From the NCBI GenBank assembly GCA_031277685.1, contig JAITLV010000013.1, forward strand, positions 21,012 to 85,011: DNA of 64,000 nt, given 5' to 3'. The translations under genes and the position numbers were made by a program. Below, piece after piece: positions 29,001 through 37,715 of the stretch; position 1 is the first letter of the stretch, and each line of letters opens with the position of its first letter. The stretch is from Sphingobacterium sp. (GTDB taxonomy: Bacteria; Bacteroidota; Bacteroidia; Sphingobacteriales; Sphingobacteriaceae). Under the pieces are notes generated by a model. The model was given only the letters and a program-made list of their open reading frames with translations. It was not told the origin of the DNA and did no database searches.

Positions 29001-29372
29001 CGCGATCCTTATCTGAACACTAATGAAAGAGCTGGCACCATGACCAATATACCATATGAAATATTTAATAACCGCTGGCAGCGTCCAGGGGATAACGCAG
29101 CTTATACCAAACTGACAGCCAACAGCAATGAGAACTCCTTTATAACAGAATCAGATATCAGCTTTACAGATGCATCCTTTCTTCGGCTTCAAAATGTAGC
29201 ACTATACTACAAGCTTCCCGAACAAATTATGAAAGGCAAACAGCTTAGTATTCATCTCAACGCGCAGAATCTCTGGTTATTGACTAAGTATAAAGGAATA
29301 GACCCTGAAATACAAGGCGTTGGCATGCCTACCCAAAGAACAATAACAGCGGGCTTATCATTAACTTTTTAA
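26019..29372 (+). CDS. SusC/RagA-type TonB-dependent transporter with N-terminal STN signalling domain
   Basis: The 1117-residue protein starts with a signal peptide ending near SAHTFGQ. An STN domain (about residues 45-118) touches FecR in known systems. A carboxypeptidase-regulatory-like domain (136-210), a plug with SusC signatures ([40 protein letters not shown]) and a 22-strand barrel ending in TAGLSLTF follow. It should import a substrate captured by the adjacent SusD lipoprotein and report it to FecR. The neighbours are a peptidase and ABC/GldG proteins, not glycoside hydrolases, so a peptide is a more likely substrate than a glycan. This is inference. Confidence 0.95.
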   Translation: [1117 protein letters not shown]

Positions 29373-29382
29373 TCTACTCCTT

Positions 29383-30810
29383 ATGTTAAAATTAATTGCA
29401 TTCAGATTGATCGGCTTTGCTACAATGTTAAGCCTCTTGTCCTGCGAAAAATTTTTGGAAATAAAAGATCCAAAAGACTCATTGACAACTCAGAAGGTCT
29501 TTAATAACGATAAACAGGCCATAGGAGCCATGATGGGCGTATATTCTCAAATGATAAACAGGGAGACCCTATATTCTGTCGAACTCAACCAGAGTGCAAA
29601 AAAATCGGCTGATGAAATGAATCTGATACTGGCTCCAAGCGACAACTACTACCGTAACAACCTGACAATAAACGATTATACCAGTGGTATCTGGAAAACT
29701 GCTTATGAGGCAATCTACGGATGTAATGCGGTACTGGAAGGGATTTCCGAGTCTACTTCAATAGAACTGACAGCCCCCATACGAAGACAGTTAACTGCTG
29801 AGGCTATTTTTACACGCGCTTTTTCCTACTTCTATCTGATCAATACCTATGGAGATGTACCACTAATCTTAACCAGCAATCTGGTAAAAAACCAAAATAA
29901 AGCACGTACTCCCGTAGCGGAGATTTACGAGCAGATCGTAAACGATCTCACGGCAGCAATACCCGATCTGCCTGTAGAATATCCCGTCCTCAACGGTCAG
30001 GTCAGCCGTATACGTCCCAGTCGTTGGGCGGCAAAAGCCTTACTGGCCCGAGTATTTTTGTATACCAAGCAATATCCTCAAGCCATCGTAGAAGCTGGTG
30101 ATATACTCAGTAAAAACGATATCTTCGCATTGGAAAAAAATGATATCAATACTGTCTTCCTTAAAAACAGCAAAGAAGCCATCTGGCAATTACAACCTGA
30201 TCCAAGCGATAATCTGTGGGGAAATAAGCTTAAAGACGCAGATCTGCCCAACCCTTTACACACTGGCCCCTCCAATGACCTGTCCAGCAGTCTGCTGAAT
30301 GCTTTTGAACCTGGCGACATTCGCCGAAAAAACTGGATAGACAGTACCCGGTTTTCCGCTCAGAACAAGGAAATCACCACGCATTTCGTCTATAAATACA
30401 AAGTCGGTCTGCACAATAAAACAGTCGGTATGGATGGCCCCGAATACCATATGGTTATCCGTCTGGCGGAAGTCTATCTCATTCGTGCCGAAGCCTATAT
30501 TATGAACAATGAACTCGAAAAAGGAATCGCAGATCTCAATAGTATCCGAAAACGTGCGCAGATCCCTCCTTTACAGACAAATTTAACACAGGAGAAAGCG
30601 ATAACCGCAGTAGCCAAGGAACGACAGACAGAACTTTTTGGAGAATGGGGACACCGCTGGCTAGACCTGAAACGTACAGGCAAAGCCGAAGCTGTCCTTT
30701 CTGCCATCCCCGCCAAACAGCCCTGGAGAGGTAGTTATCAATTGTTATACCCGCTTCCTCTGGAAGAATTAAAGCGGGCACCCGCATTACGCCAAAATCC
30801 GGGCTATTAA
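29383..30810 (+). CDS. SusD/RagB-type surface lipoprotein
   Basis: The 475-residue protein has a lipoprotein signal with LLSC (Cys21) followed by the SusD start CEKFLEIKDPKDSLTTQKVFNN. It has the TPR-like helices of the family (TAEAIFTRAFSYFYLINTYGDVPL, PSRWAAKALLARVFLYTKQY) and the C-terminal AEVYLIRAEAYIMNN and KERQTELFGEWGHRWLDLKRTG motifs. It begins 10 nt after susC and forms the substrate-binding lid of that transporter. The ligand is unknown. Confidence 0.95.
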   Translation: MLKLIAFRLIGFATMLSLLSCEKFLEIKDPKDSLTTQKVFNNDKQAIGAMMGVYSQMINRETLYSVELNQSAKKSADEMNLILAPSDNYYRNNLTINDYTSGIWKTAYEAIYGCNAVLEGISESTSIELTAPIRRQLTAEAIFTRAFSYFYLINTYGDVPLILTSNLVKNQNKARTPVAEIYEQIVNDLTAAIPDLPVEYPVLNGQVSRIRPSRWAAKALLARVFLYTKQYPQAIVEAGDILSKNDIFALEKNDINTVFLKNSKEAIWQLQPDPSDNLWGNKLKDADLPNPLHTGPSNDLSSSLLNAFEPGDIRRKNWIDSTRFSAQNKEITTHFVYKYKVGLHNKTVGMDGPEYHMVIRLAEVYLIRAEAYIMNNELEKGIADLNSIRKRAQIPPLQTNLTQEKAITAVAKERQTELFGEWGHRWLDLKRTGKAEAVLSAIPAKQPWRGSYQLLYPLPLEELKRAPALRQNPGY

Positions 30811-30838
30811 TAATCTGTCATTTTCTAATATTACTCAA

Positions 30839-31591
30839 ATGAAAAAAAATCCTTCCATATATCCGTTTATGCTGATGATGATCGCATTCATAGCCTGCAA
30901 CAAGAATCCGGAACCCGAATTAAATGCTTCATTGACATTGGTCAATGCTGTTTCTGATCAGGATTCTTTGCTTCCTGTATTTGACAGTGCCGCCTTTGAA
31001 AGTGCAGCGAGGCTAAAAGGAAATATTTTGCAGTATCGAAACTATGTCCCAGCTAATCACTTAACAGTATTGGCCAAAACACATACGGTTTTATTTTATC
31101 CATTCACCGCTCAAAAAAAAGAAACACCAATTACAACTGTAAACTTCCAAGCAACAGCAAACGACGCGCACACCATCATTGTGCTCGGAACGAAAGCAAA
31201 TCCCGATCATATCCTGCTCAATGGGCTTCCTCCTTTTCATGAAAGATCGGATAGCACCTTCGGTATTCGTTTTGTCAATGCTGCACCTGATAAAAAAGGA
31301 ATACGTATACAGATCACAAGTGCTGGCACCCAACAAAACCCAATCGATTTAACTTTCAAAGAAAAAAGCTCCTATCTGACAGTCAGCGCGCTTTCAGAAG
31401 TTTCGGATATGACGATTTCAGTCTTAGACCAAGCTACAGGAGCCTTGATTAAACAATATACTTTAGTCAATGAGAATGATCCGGGGACAGACCGTAATCG
31501 CTGGCGCTACAAAAACTTCACCTTTGTCTGGCTCCCGAAAAATAAAAACGGAACATGGGCCGATAGCCCGTTTTTAATACAGGACTTCTGA
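30839..31591 (+). CDS. DUF4397-like lipoprotein
   Basis: The 250-residue protein has a lipoprotein signal ending in FIAC (Cys20). The first half has LTLVNAVSDQDSLLPVF and the second FGIRFVNAAPDKKGIRIQI, which resemble the two beta-sandwich repeats of DUF4397 proteins seen behind SusD genes. It starts 28 nt after the SusD gene, so it is part of that operon. A surface or periplasmic accessory role in substrate handling is likely but unproven. The family call rests on these short motifs. Confidence 0.6.
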   Translation: MKKNPSIYPFMLMMIAFIACNKNPEPELNASLTLVNAVSDQDSLLPVFDSAAFESAARLKGNILQYRNYVPANHLTVLAKTHTVLFYPFTAQKKETPITTVNFQATANDAHTIIVLGTKANPDHILLNGLPPFHERSDSTFGIRFVNAAPDKKGIRIQITSAGTQQNPIDLTFKEKSSYLTVSALSEVSDMTISVLDQATGALIKQYTLVNENDPGTDRNRWRYKNFTFVWLPKNKNGTWADSPFLIQDF

Positions 31592-31782
31592 TGAAATAAC
31601 AACATATACCGAACAGCCCGATTGATAGACAGGGGTAAAGACAGTCACTAAGGCTTCAATTTATTGCACCAAAATCGTGCGATAAGGGATGTTTCGTCCC
31701 TAAAAAAAGAGCTAAAGCATCAGAAACCGTCTGTCTCAGGGTAATAATTTTAATAATAAAAACCTCAAAACAAACACATTAC

Positions 31783-32706
31783 ATGGAACCAATCGTACGA
31801 ATCAGCGGACTATCACATCGGTACAGCACGACCTGGGCTATCCGGGATATCAATTTTGAAATCCCCCGCCGGGGGATACTCGGACTCCTGGGATCCAATG
31901 GTGCGGGTAAGTCAACCACCATGAATATCCTCTGTGGCGTATTGACGCCGACTACCGGTGAGATCATCATTGATGGTATCAATCTCAGCAAAGCCCCACA
32001 ACGTGCCAAGCAAGAAATTGGATTCTTGCCCCAAACACCACCACTGTATATGGATTTGACCGTCGACGAATACCTCAGACATGCCGCCATCCTACGCACT
32101 ATTCCCTCCAAGCAGGTTAATGCCGCACTGACGGAAGTCAAAGAAAAATGCGGTTTGAACAGCGTCCATAAAAGACTGATTAAAAACCTTTCCGGTGGAT
32201 ACAAACAGCGTGTCGGCATCGCACAGGCCATCATCCACAAACCCAAACTGGTGGTATTTGACGAACCAACCAACGGGCTGGATCCCAATCAGATCATTGA
32301 AGTACGCGCATTGATCAAAGAGATCGCTACCGAACGCGCTGTCATCCTGTCGACCCATATCCTGACCGAAGTCCAATACCTCTGTCAGGACATCGTGATG
32401 ATTGATAGCGGACGAATCGTTTTCGCCGATAGCATGGAGGCTTTTGACAACTATATTGCACCACACAGCATGCTGGCCACCATGTTACAGTCACCGCCGC
32501 TGGAGATCCTACGGGCCATCCCCGGAATCTCTCGGGTCGATAGTTTAACGGACAAGCAATATAGGCTTTTCTTTAACGGCGACCGTCAGGTCGCAGAAAT
32601 GCTGATACTGGAGAGCGCAAAAAATGGCTGGCGTCTTTCCGAACTGCAGCTGGAAAAAAACTCGTTGGACGAGACATTTGCACAATTATCCCGCTATACC
32701 AAATAA
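31783..32706 (+). CDS. ABC transporter ATP-binding protein (GldA-like)
   Basis: The 307-residue ABC ATPase has Walker A GSNGAGKST (about residues 39-47), a Q-loop at GFLPQTPPLY, signature LSGGYKQRVGIAQA, Walker B LVVFDEPTNGLDP and the switch His in STHILTEV. The C-terminal extension of about 90 residues matches drug-export and gliding-type (GldA) ATPases. It precedes a permease-GldG fusion by 45 nt, and a second fusion lies 7.9 kb downstream. One ATPase may therefore serve a heterodimeric permease. No other gliding genes are present, so motility is not implied. Confidence 0.92.
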   Translation: MEPIVRISGLSHRYSTTWAIRDINFEIPRRGILGLLGSNGAGKSTTMNILCGVLTPTTGEIIIDGINLSKAPQRAKQEIGFLPQTPPLYMDLTVDEYLRHAAILRTIPSKQVNAALTEVKEKCGLNSVHKRLIKNLSGGYKQRVGIAQAIIHKPKLVVFDEPTNGLDPNQIIEVRALIKEIATERAVILSTHILTEVQYLCQDIVMIDSGRIVFADSMEAFDNYIAPHSMLATMLQSPPLEILRAIPGISRVDSLTDKQYRLFFNGDRQVAEMLILESAKNGWRLSELQLEKNSLDETFAQLSRYTK

Positions 32707-32751
32707 ATCCATGTCCTTGAAAAAATAGGCATTCATGAACAATTTTTAGAG

Positions 32752-35055
32752 ATGAAAAAAATATTACAGATAGCCAAAACAGAACTTTCCTTGTTATTTT
32801 ACTCGCCGATAGCCTGGCTGATCCTCCTGATATTCTTTATCCAGATGGCTTTGGCCTTTGTTTCGTCTGTAGGCTCGGTCGCACATTTACAGCAGTTTCA
32901 ATTTGAGTTTTCGTCACTCACCGACAAGCTATATACTACGCCTATAGCCATGGGCACCGCACATGGGATCTACTATTTGATACTCGCTTCATTATACCTG
33001 TATATCCCGCTGGTGACCATGGGCATCGTGAGCCGGGAGAGCAGCAGTGGCAGTATCAAATTGGTCTACTCCTCCCCTGTAAAGTTGAGCCAACTGATCT
33101 ACGGCAAGTTTATGGCAATGGTCGTTTTCAGTCTCATCATCATTGCGCTGATGTCTCTATTTTATCTTTTTGGGATAGGCTATGTCGAAAACTTTGATTT
33201 TCCACATCCCCTGGTCGCACTGCTTGCTTCGTTTTTATTGCTGATTTCTTATTCCGCTATAGGCATATTTATGTCCAGCCTAACCAGTTATCAGATGGTT
33301 GCAGCTGTCAGCACCTTTATGGCACTCGCCTTTCTGAATTATATTGGTGGTTTTGGTCAGGAACTGGATTTTGTACGCGACCTCACCTATAGCCTTTCTA
33401 TGCCCAGTCGGGCCAACCGTATGGTCGGCGGGCTCCTGACCAGCAGAGATGTTATTTACTACCTGGTGATCACGGATATATTTCTGGCACTCACGATCAC
33501 GCGGCTACAGCTGATCAGGAGCCCCAAATCTTTTTGGGTGCAATGCGGCCGCTACCTCCTCGTCATCTTTTCAGGCCTGCTTATCGCTTACAGCAGTTCG
33601 CGGCAGCCGTTGATCGCCTATTACGACGCGACAGCGACCAAGGTCAATACCCTCGTCCCCGCTACGCAGGATATCCTCAAACAGCTGCAGGACGGCCCGC
33701 TTGAAATGACCGAATATATCAACGTACTACATCCTTCCTATAGCATGGGGGCACCCCGTCATCGGCTGGGTGCTTTCGAACGCTGGGAACCCTACCTACG
33801 TTTCAAGTCCGACATCAAGCTCAATTGGGTCTACTATTACGACCTGCTGCCCTCTCCGGGCGTTGATATTTCGCAGCTCAATATCACCAACCTGTTCCAT
33901 GAGCGCCTCAAGGAGCTCGAACTGGATTCGGCCAGATTTCTGACCCCGCAGGCCATCCGTGCCAAAGTCGACCTCAGTGGCGAAGATAACCGGCTGGTCG
34001 TGCAGTTAAAATATAAAAACCGCAGTACATTTTTGCGGACCTTCGATGATGGCGATTTTTGGGCTAAAGAAACCGAGGTAGCCGCTGCGCTGAAACGCTT
34101 GGCTGTCACGCCACCAAAACTTGTGTTCGCCACTGATGGTTACCAGCGGAGTGCCGACAAGATTGGTGACCGCGACTACAAAGCTTTCTTCAATAGTAAA
34201 GGCGCCCGTCAATCCCTGATCAACCAGGGTTTTGATATCGATAGCGCAGCCCTGGAAAGCCAAGACATTCCCAAAGATGCTGCCGTACTTATCTTCGGCG
34301 ATCCCAAAGTAGCTTATACAGCTGCCGCCCAGCATAAAATTCAACAGTTTATCGACCGGGGCGGTAACATACTCTTTCTGGGTGAACCGGGCAAACAAGA
34401 TATCCTCAATCCCCTCATCGCTCCCTTGGGTGTACAACTGCTGAATGGCACCTTGATTCAGGAAAGCCGCGACTATTCCTACGGATTGGTTACCCCTTTA
34501 TTCAGCAACGATGCCCTACAGCTGAGCAATAAATTCGCCATCGCCATCAAGGGAAAAAAAGGTGTTTCCATGCCTGGGGCTGCCGCACTGGCACAACAAG
34601 ATTCAGGAACTTTCAAGACAAGTCCGCTGCTGCTGACAGATGCCAGAAAAAGCTGGATCAAACAAGGATCATTTGTACTCGATTCGGCAGCAGTACCTTT
34701 CGAGCCAGGTCGTGGCGACCGACGTGGCGTATTTCCAACGGCAGTCAAGCTCACACGTACTATCCAGGGCCGGGAGCAACGTATCGTCATCGCCGGTGAT
34801 GCCGATTTTATCAGCAATAAAGAACTCTCCAGAAGCAATATGGAAACTGCCAATGGTCTGTTTTCCACCTGTCTTGCCGCTTGGTTTGTCTATGAACAGT
34901 TCCCTATCGATTTACAGCGGATTCCTGATAAAGACAAAAAACTCCGCATCGACAAAACTGGTGTACGCATGGTACAAATTGTCTACTATGGCATAATTCC
35001 CCTCGCGATTCTTTTACTGGGATCTATTTTACTTATACGCAGAAAACAAAAATAG
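32752..35055 (+). CDS. ABC-2 permease fused to a GldG-like domain, copy 1
   Basis: The 767-residue protein has an ABC-2 permease of six helices at residues 1-240 (YSPIAWLILLIFFIQMALA, GIVSRESSSGSIKLVYSSP, LTYSLSMPSRANRM). Another helix (LLVIFSGLLIAYSSSRQP) leads to a large extracytoplasmic GldG-like domain, ABC_transp_aux type, at about 290-735 (LVFATDGYQRSADKIGDRDY, FIDRGGNILFLGEPGKQDIL). A final helix with basic tail (RRKQK) closes the protein. In gliding bacteria GldF and GldG are separate proteins, so this is a fusion. It is a paralogue of the gene at 40579-42870. The MutS-like gene begins 2 nt after its stop. Confidence 0.9.
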   Translation: MKKILQIAKTELSLLFYSPIAWLILLIFFIQMALAFVSSVGSVAHLQQFQFEFSSLTDKLYTTPIAMGTAHGIYYLILASLYLYIPLVTMGIVSRESSSGSIKLVYSSPVKLSQLIYGKFMAMVVFSLIIIALMSLFYLFGIGYVENFDFPHPLVALLASFLLLISYSAIGIFMSSLTSYQMVAAVSTFMALAFLNYIGGFGQELDFVRDLTYSLSMPSRANRMVGGLLTSRDVIYYLVITDIFLALTITRLQLIRSPKSFWVQCGRYLLVIFSGLLIAYSSSRQPLIAYYDATATKVNTLVPATQDILKQLQDGPLEMTEYINVLHPSYSMGAPRHRLGAFERWEPYLRFKSDIKLNWVYYYDLLPSPGVDISQLNITNLFHERLKELELDSARFLTPQAIRAKVDLSGEDNRLVVQLKYKNRSTFLRTFDDGDFWAKETEVAAALKRLAVTPPKLVFATDGYQRSADKIGDRDYKAFFNSKGARQSLINQGFDIDSAALESQDIPKDAAVLIFGDPKVAYTAAAQHKIQQFIDRGGNILFLGEPGKQDILNPLIAPLGVQLLNGTLIQESRDYSYGLVTPLFSNDALQLSNKFAIAIKGKKGVSMPGAAALAQQDSGTFKTSPLLLTDARKSWIKQGSFVLDSAAVPFEPGRGDRRGVFPTAVKLTRTIQGREQRIVIAGDADFISNKELSRSNMETANGLFSTCLAAWFVYEQFPIDLQRIPDKDKKLRIDKTGVRMVQIVYYGIIPLAILLLGSILLIRRKQK

Positions 35056-35057
35056 TT

Positions 35058-37715
35058 ATGAGCTTCAATACCGACAAACAGACTTTAGATGATTTGAATA
35101 TCTTTTCCCGATCGGGCCAAGATTCCATCTATCAGCTTTTCAACAAGACCTATACCCGCGGTGGTGCGCAGCTACTGGAAGAACTTTTCAAAAGCCCCCT
35201 TTCAGATCAGCAAGCCATCAATGACCGCGTAGCCATACTTCGTTTTTTTCAGCATCATCCCACTGCCTTCCCCTTGCAGGGTAACCGTTTTGAAGAAGCC
35301 GAAAAATACCTTGCCAATACCGATCCCCGCAGCCGCTTGTCAAGCCAGGGATTTAGCATGGCCGATTTTAAGACCGCAGGACAAAGTGTTATTGCCCTTG
35401 TCGAAATACTACAGGGATTAAAAGCTTTTGCACTCAAGCTACAGCCCCAGTTACATGGCAATCCCTATGCTGAACACCTGCATCAGATGCTGGAATTATT
35501 GGAAAGTCCCATACTAGGTGCTATCCTTCAGGAGACCAATACAGCAAAACTCCCCTCGGGCAAGATTGTGGAATATGACAATATCTTACGCTTTGAACAA
35601 CGTTCCCTGATGGAGCGGCTGCTGGGGCATATCTATGACCTCGATGTCTATCTCTCCGTTGCCGGAGTTGCAAAAGCACGCAATTACTGTTTTGCAACAG
35701 CCCATTCCGGTGAGCAGCAAAAACTGCATATCGAAAATCTCATCCATCCACTTTTGAAAAATCCTGTTGGAAATTCACTGGAGCTCAGCCCCGAACGTCA
35801 TCTTGTTTTTCTGACGGGGGCCAATATGGCCGGTAAGTCCACCTTTATGAAATCATTGAGCATCGCTGTCTATCTCGCACATCTGGGTTTTCCCATCGCT
35901 GCGGATGCGATGGAATTTTCAGTATGCGACGGGATGTACACTACCATCAATCTTCCCGACAACCTGACGATCGGTGCCAGCCATTTCTATGCAGAGGTGC
36001 TTCGCGTAAAAAAAGTGGCAAAAGCGCTGGGATCCGGACAGCGGCTATTTGTTGTCTTTGACGAACTTTTCCGTGGTACCAATGTCAAAGATGCCTACGA
36101 GGGAACCATATCGATCCTCGAAGCATTCGCCCAGCAGGCACAGTCACTGTTTGTAATTTCCACCCATATCATGGAAGCTGGAGCCGTACTACGTGAACGT
36201 TGTAACACAATCATGTTCCGTTATCTACCGACAACCATGCAAGATGGTGTGCCACATTACACCTACAGGCTTACTGATGGAATTACAGATGACCGTCATG
36301 GGATGATCATTATCAACAACGAGAAAATCATCGACCTGATCAATGAGCCAAAAGCTAATAAGAAAATTGACAGATTTCAGGCCGACAAACAGACCGTGGA
36401 AGATCTCAATCTACAAGGGAAATTCAAACAGCAGTCTATATTCAGTCTTTTCAATCAACTACAGACCCAGGGAGGCGAACGTCTGCTCGAGCAGATGTTT
36501 GCCCAGCCCTTGCACCATGCTGCGGAGATCAATGCACGTAGTGCCATATTTGCCTTCTTTCAGCAACAGAACAAGGTATTTCCCGTCATCCGGTCACAGA
36601 TCGAATCCGTACAGGACTACCTCGCTGGCGGCGCCGGAGCCTCCCTCGTCCGCGTTAGCCTAGGTATACTGCACAAAAAAGTGAAACAAACACTCTTTCA
36701 CAGTGCCGAACTGCTGCAACTGCAGGCCGGGCAATCCGTTACCATCGAAGTGCTACAGGCTTTCCGCGATTTCTTTGACAGTTTAGCCAGCCAGCCCAAG
36801 CAAGACAGCTATCGGGATCAAATCACCGAGGCCAGTAACATCCTTCACCATAAACTTCTGGAACCAGTTCTCCATGCTTCACCCGATGCGGGAAATTTTA
36901 TGCAGCTGATCCGAAACGACTATATCATCCGGCATGCCTTGATCAAAGAGCTCGAGCGCCTGATGGAACTTATTTTCGAGCTGGATGTCTATATGGGTGT
37001 CGCACGCGTAGCGGCAACACAAGGCTTCCATTATGCTCAGGCTCTTCCCGCAGACGCCATGCTGCTGACACTGGAAGGCTTTCGCCACCCGACACTTTCC
37101 CAGGGCATCCGAAATAACATTCAACTGAACAGAGAGCGAAACATGCTGTTCCTTACGGGAGCCAATATGGCGGGCAAGTCTACCTTTATGAAATCCATTG
37201 GTATCGCGGTATACCTGGCCCATATGGGCTTCCCGGTTGCTGCCGAGCGGATGAACTTTTCGGTCAAGGACGGACTCTTTTCCTCCATCAACGTATCCGA
37301 CAACCTCAATCTGGGCTATAGCCATTTCTATGCTGAGGTACTGCGTACCAAAGCTGTCGCACAGGCCGTCCATGAGGCGATGGATCTCTGCGTGTTATTT
37401 GACGAACTTTTTAAAGGGACCAACGTCAAAGATGCCTATGATGCCACCTTAGCCGTCTGCGAGGCATTTTCACGTCATCGCAACAGCTTTTTTGTTGTCT
37501 CTACCCATATTATTGAGGTCGGTACCGCACTGGCAGGCTACGGCGACAATATTCAGTTTAGCTTCCTGCCGACGATTATGAAAGAGGGAATTCCGACCTA
37601 TCCATACCGCCTTGAGGACGGTATAACGAAAGATCGTCAAGGAATGATCATTATTGAGAATGAGCAGATCGTAGCAACAATATCTGGCTCCCACACAACC
37701 AACGAATCACGATGA
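35058..37715 (+). CDS. Tandem-duplicated MutS-like ATPase without mismatch-recognition domain
   Basis: The 885-residue protein is two homologous halves (about 1-433 and 440-885). Each starts with a similar block (DKQTLDDLNIF and DKQTVEDLNLQ), has a shortened MutS core (lever) region and ends with a complete MutS-type ATPase. Walker A GANMAGKST is at 254-262 and again at 701-709. The other motifs are SHFYAEVLR, FDELFRGTNVKDAY or FDELFKGTNVKDAY, and STHI. Domains I and II and the clamp of true MutS are absent, so mismatch binding is not expected. Because MutS ATP sites are made by dimers, the fusion may form an intramolecular dimer. It overlaps the M16 peptidase gene by 4 nt, and its link to an ABC/peptidase operon is unexplained. 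Confidence 0.88.
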   Translation: MSFNTDKQTLDDLNIFSRSGQDSIYQLFNKTYTRGGAQLLEELFKSPLSDQQAINDRVAILRFFQHHPTAFPLQGNRFEEAEKYLANTDPRSRLSSQGFSMADFKTAGQSVIALVEILQGLKAFALKLQPQLHGNPYAEHLHQMLELLESPILGAILQETNTAKLPSGKIVEYDNILRFEQRSLMERLLGHIYDLDVYLSVAGVAKARNYCFATAHSGEQQKLHIENLIHPLLKNPVGNSLELSPERHLVFLTGANMAGKSTFMKSLSIAVYLAHLGFPIAADAMEFSVCDGMYTTINLPDNLTIGASHFYAEVLRVKKVAKALGSGQRLFVVFDELFRGTNVKDAYEGTISILEAFAQQAQSLFVISTHIMEAGAVLRERCNTIMFRYLPTTMQDGVPHYTYRLTDGITDDRHGMIIINNEKIIDLINEPKANKKIDRFQADKQTVEDLNLQGKFKQQSIFSLFNQLQTQGGERLLEQMFAQPLHHAAEINARSAIFAFFQQQNKVFPVIRSQIESVQDYLAGGAGASLVRVSLGILHKKVKQTLFHSAELLQLQAGQSVTIEVLQAFRDFFDSLASQPKQDSYRDQITEASNILHHKLLEPVLHASPDAGNFMQLIRNDYIIRHALIKELERLMELIFELDVYMGVARVAATQGFHYAQALPADAMLLTLEGFRHPTLSQGIRNNIQLNRERNMLFLTGANMAGKSTFMKSIGIAVYLAHMGFPVAAERMNFSVKDGLFSSINVSDNLNLGYSHFYAEVLRTKAVAQAVHEAMDLCVLFDELFKGTNVKDAYDATLAVCEAFSRHRNSFFVVSTHIIEVGTALAGYGDNIQFSFLPTIMKEGIPTYPYRLEDGITKDRQGMIIIENEQIVATISGSHTTNESR

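Noticed and set aside
31783..35055. Gliding-motility machinery
   Set aside because: GldA- and GldG-like parts are present but no other gliding genes, and the permease-GldG fusion is duplicated within a transport-type locus.
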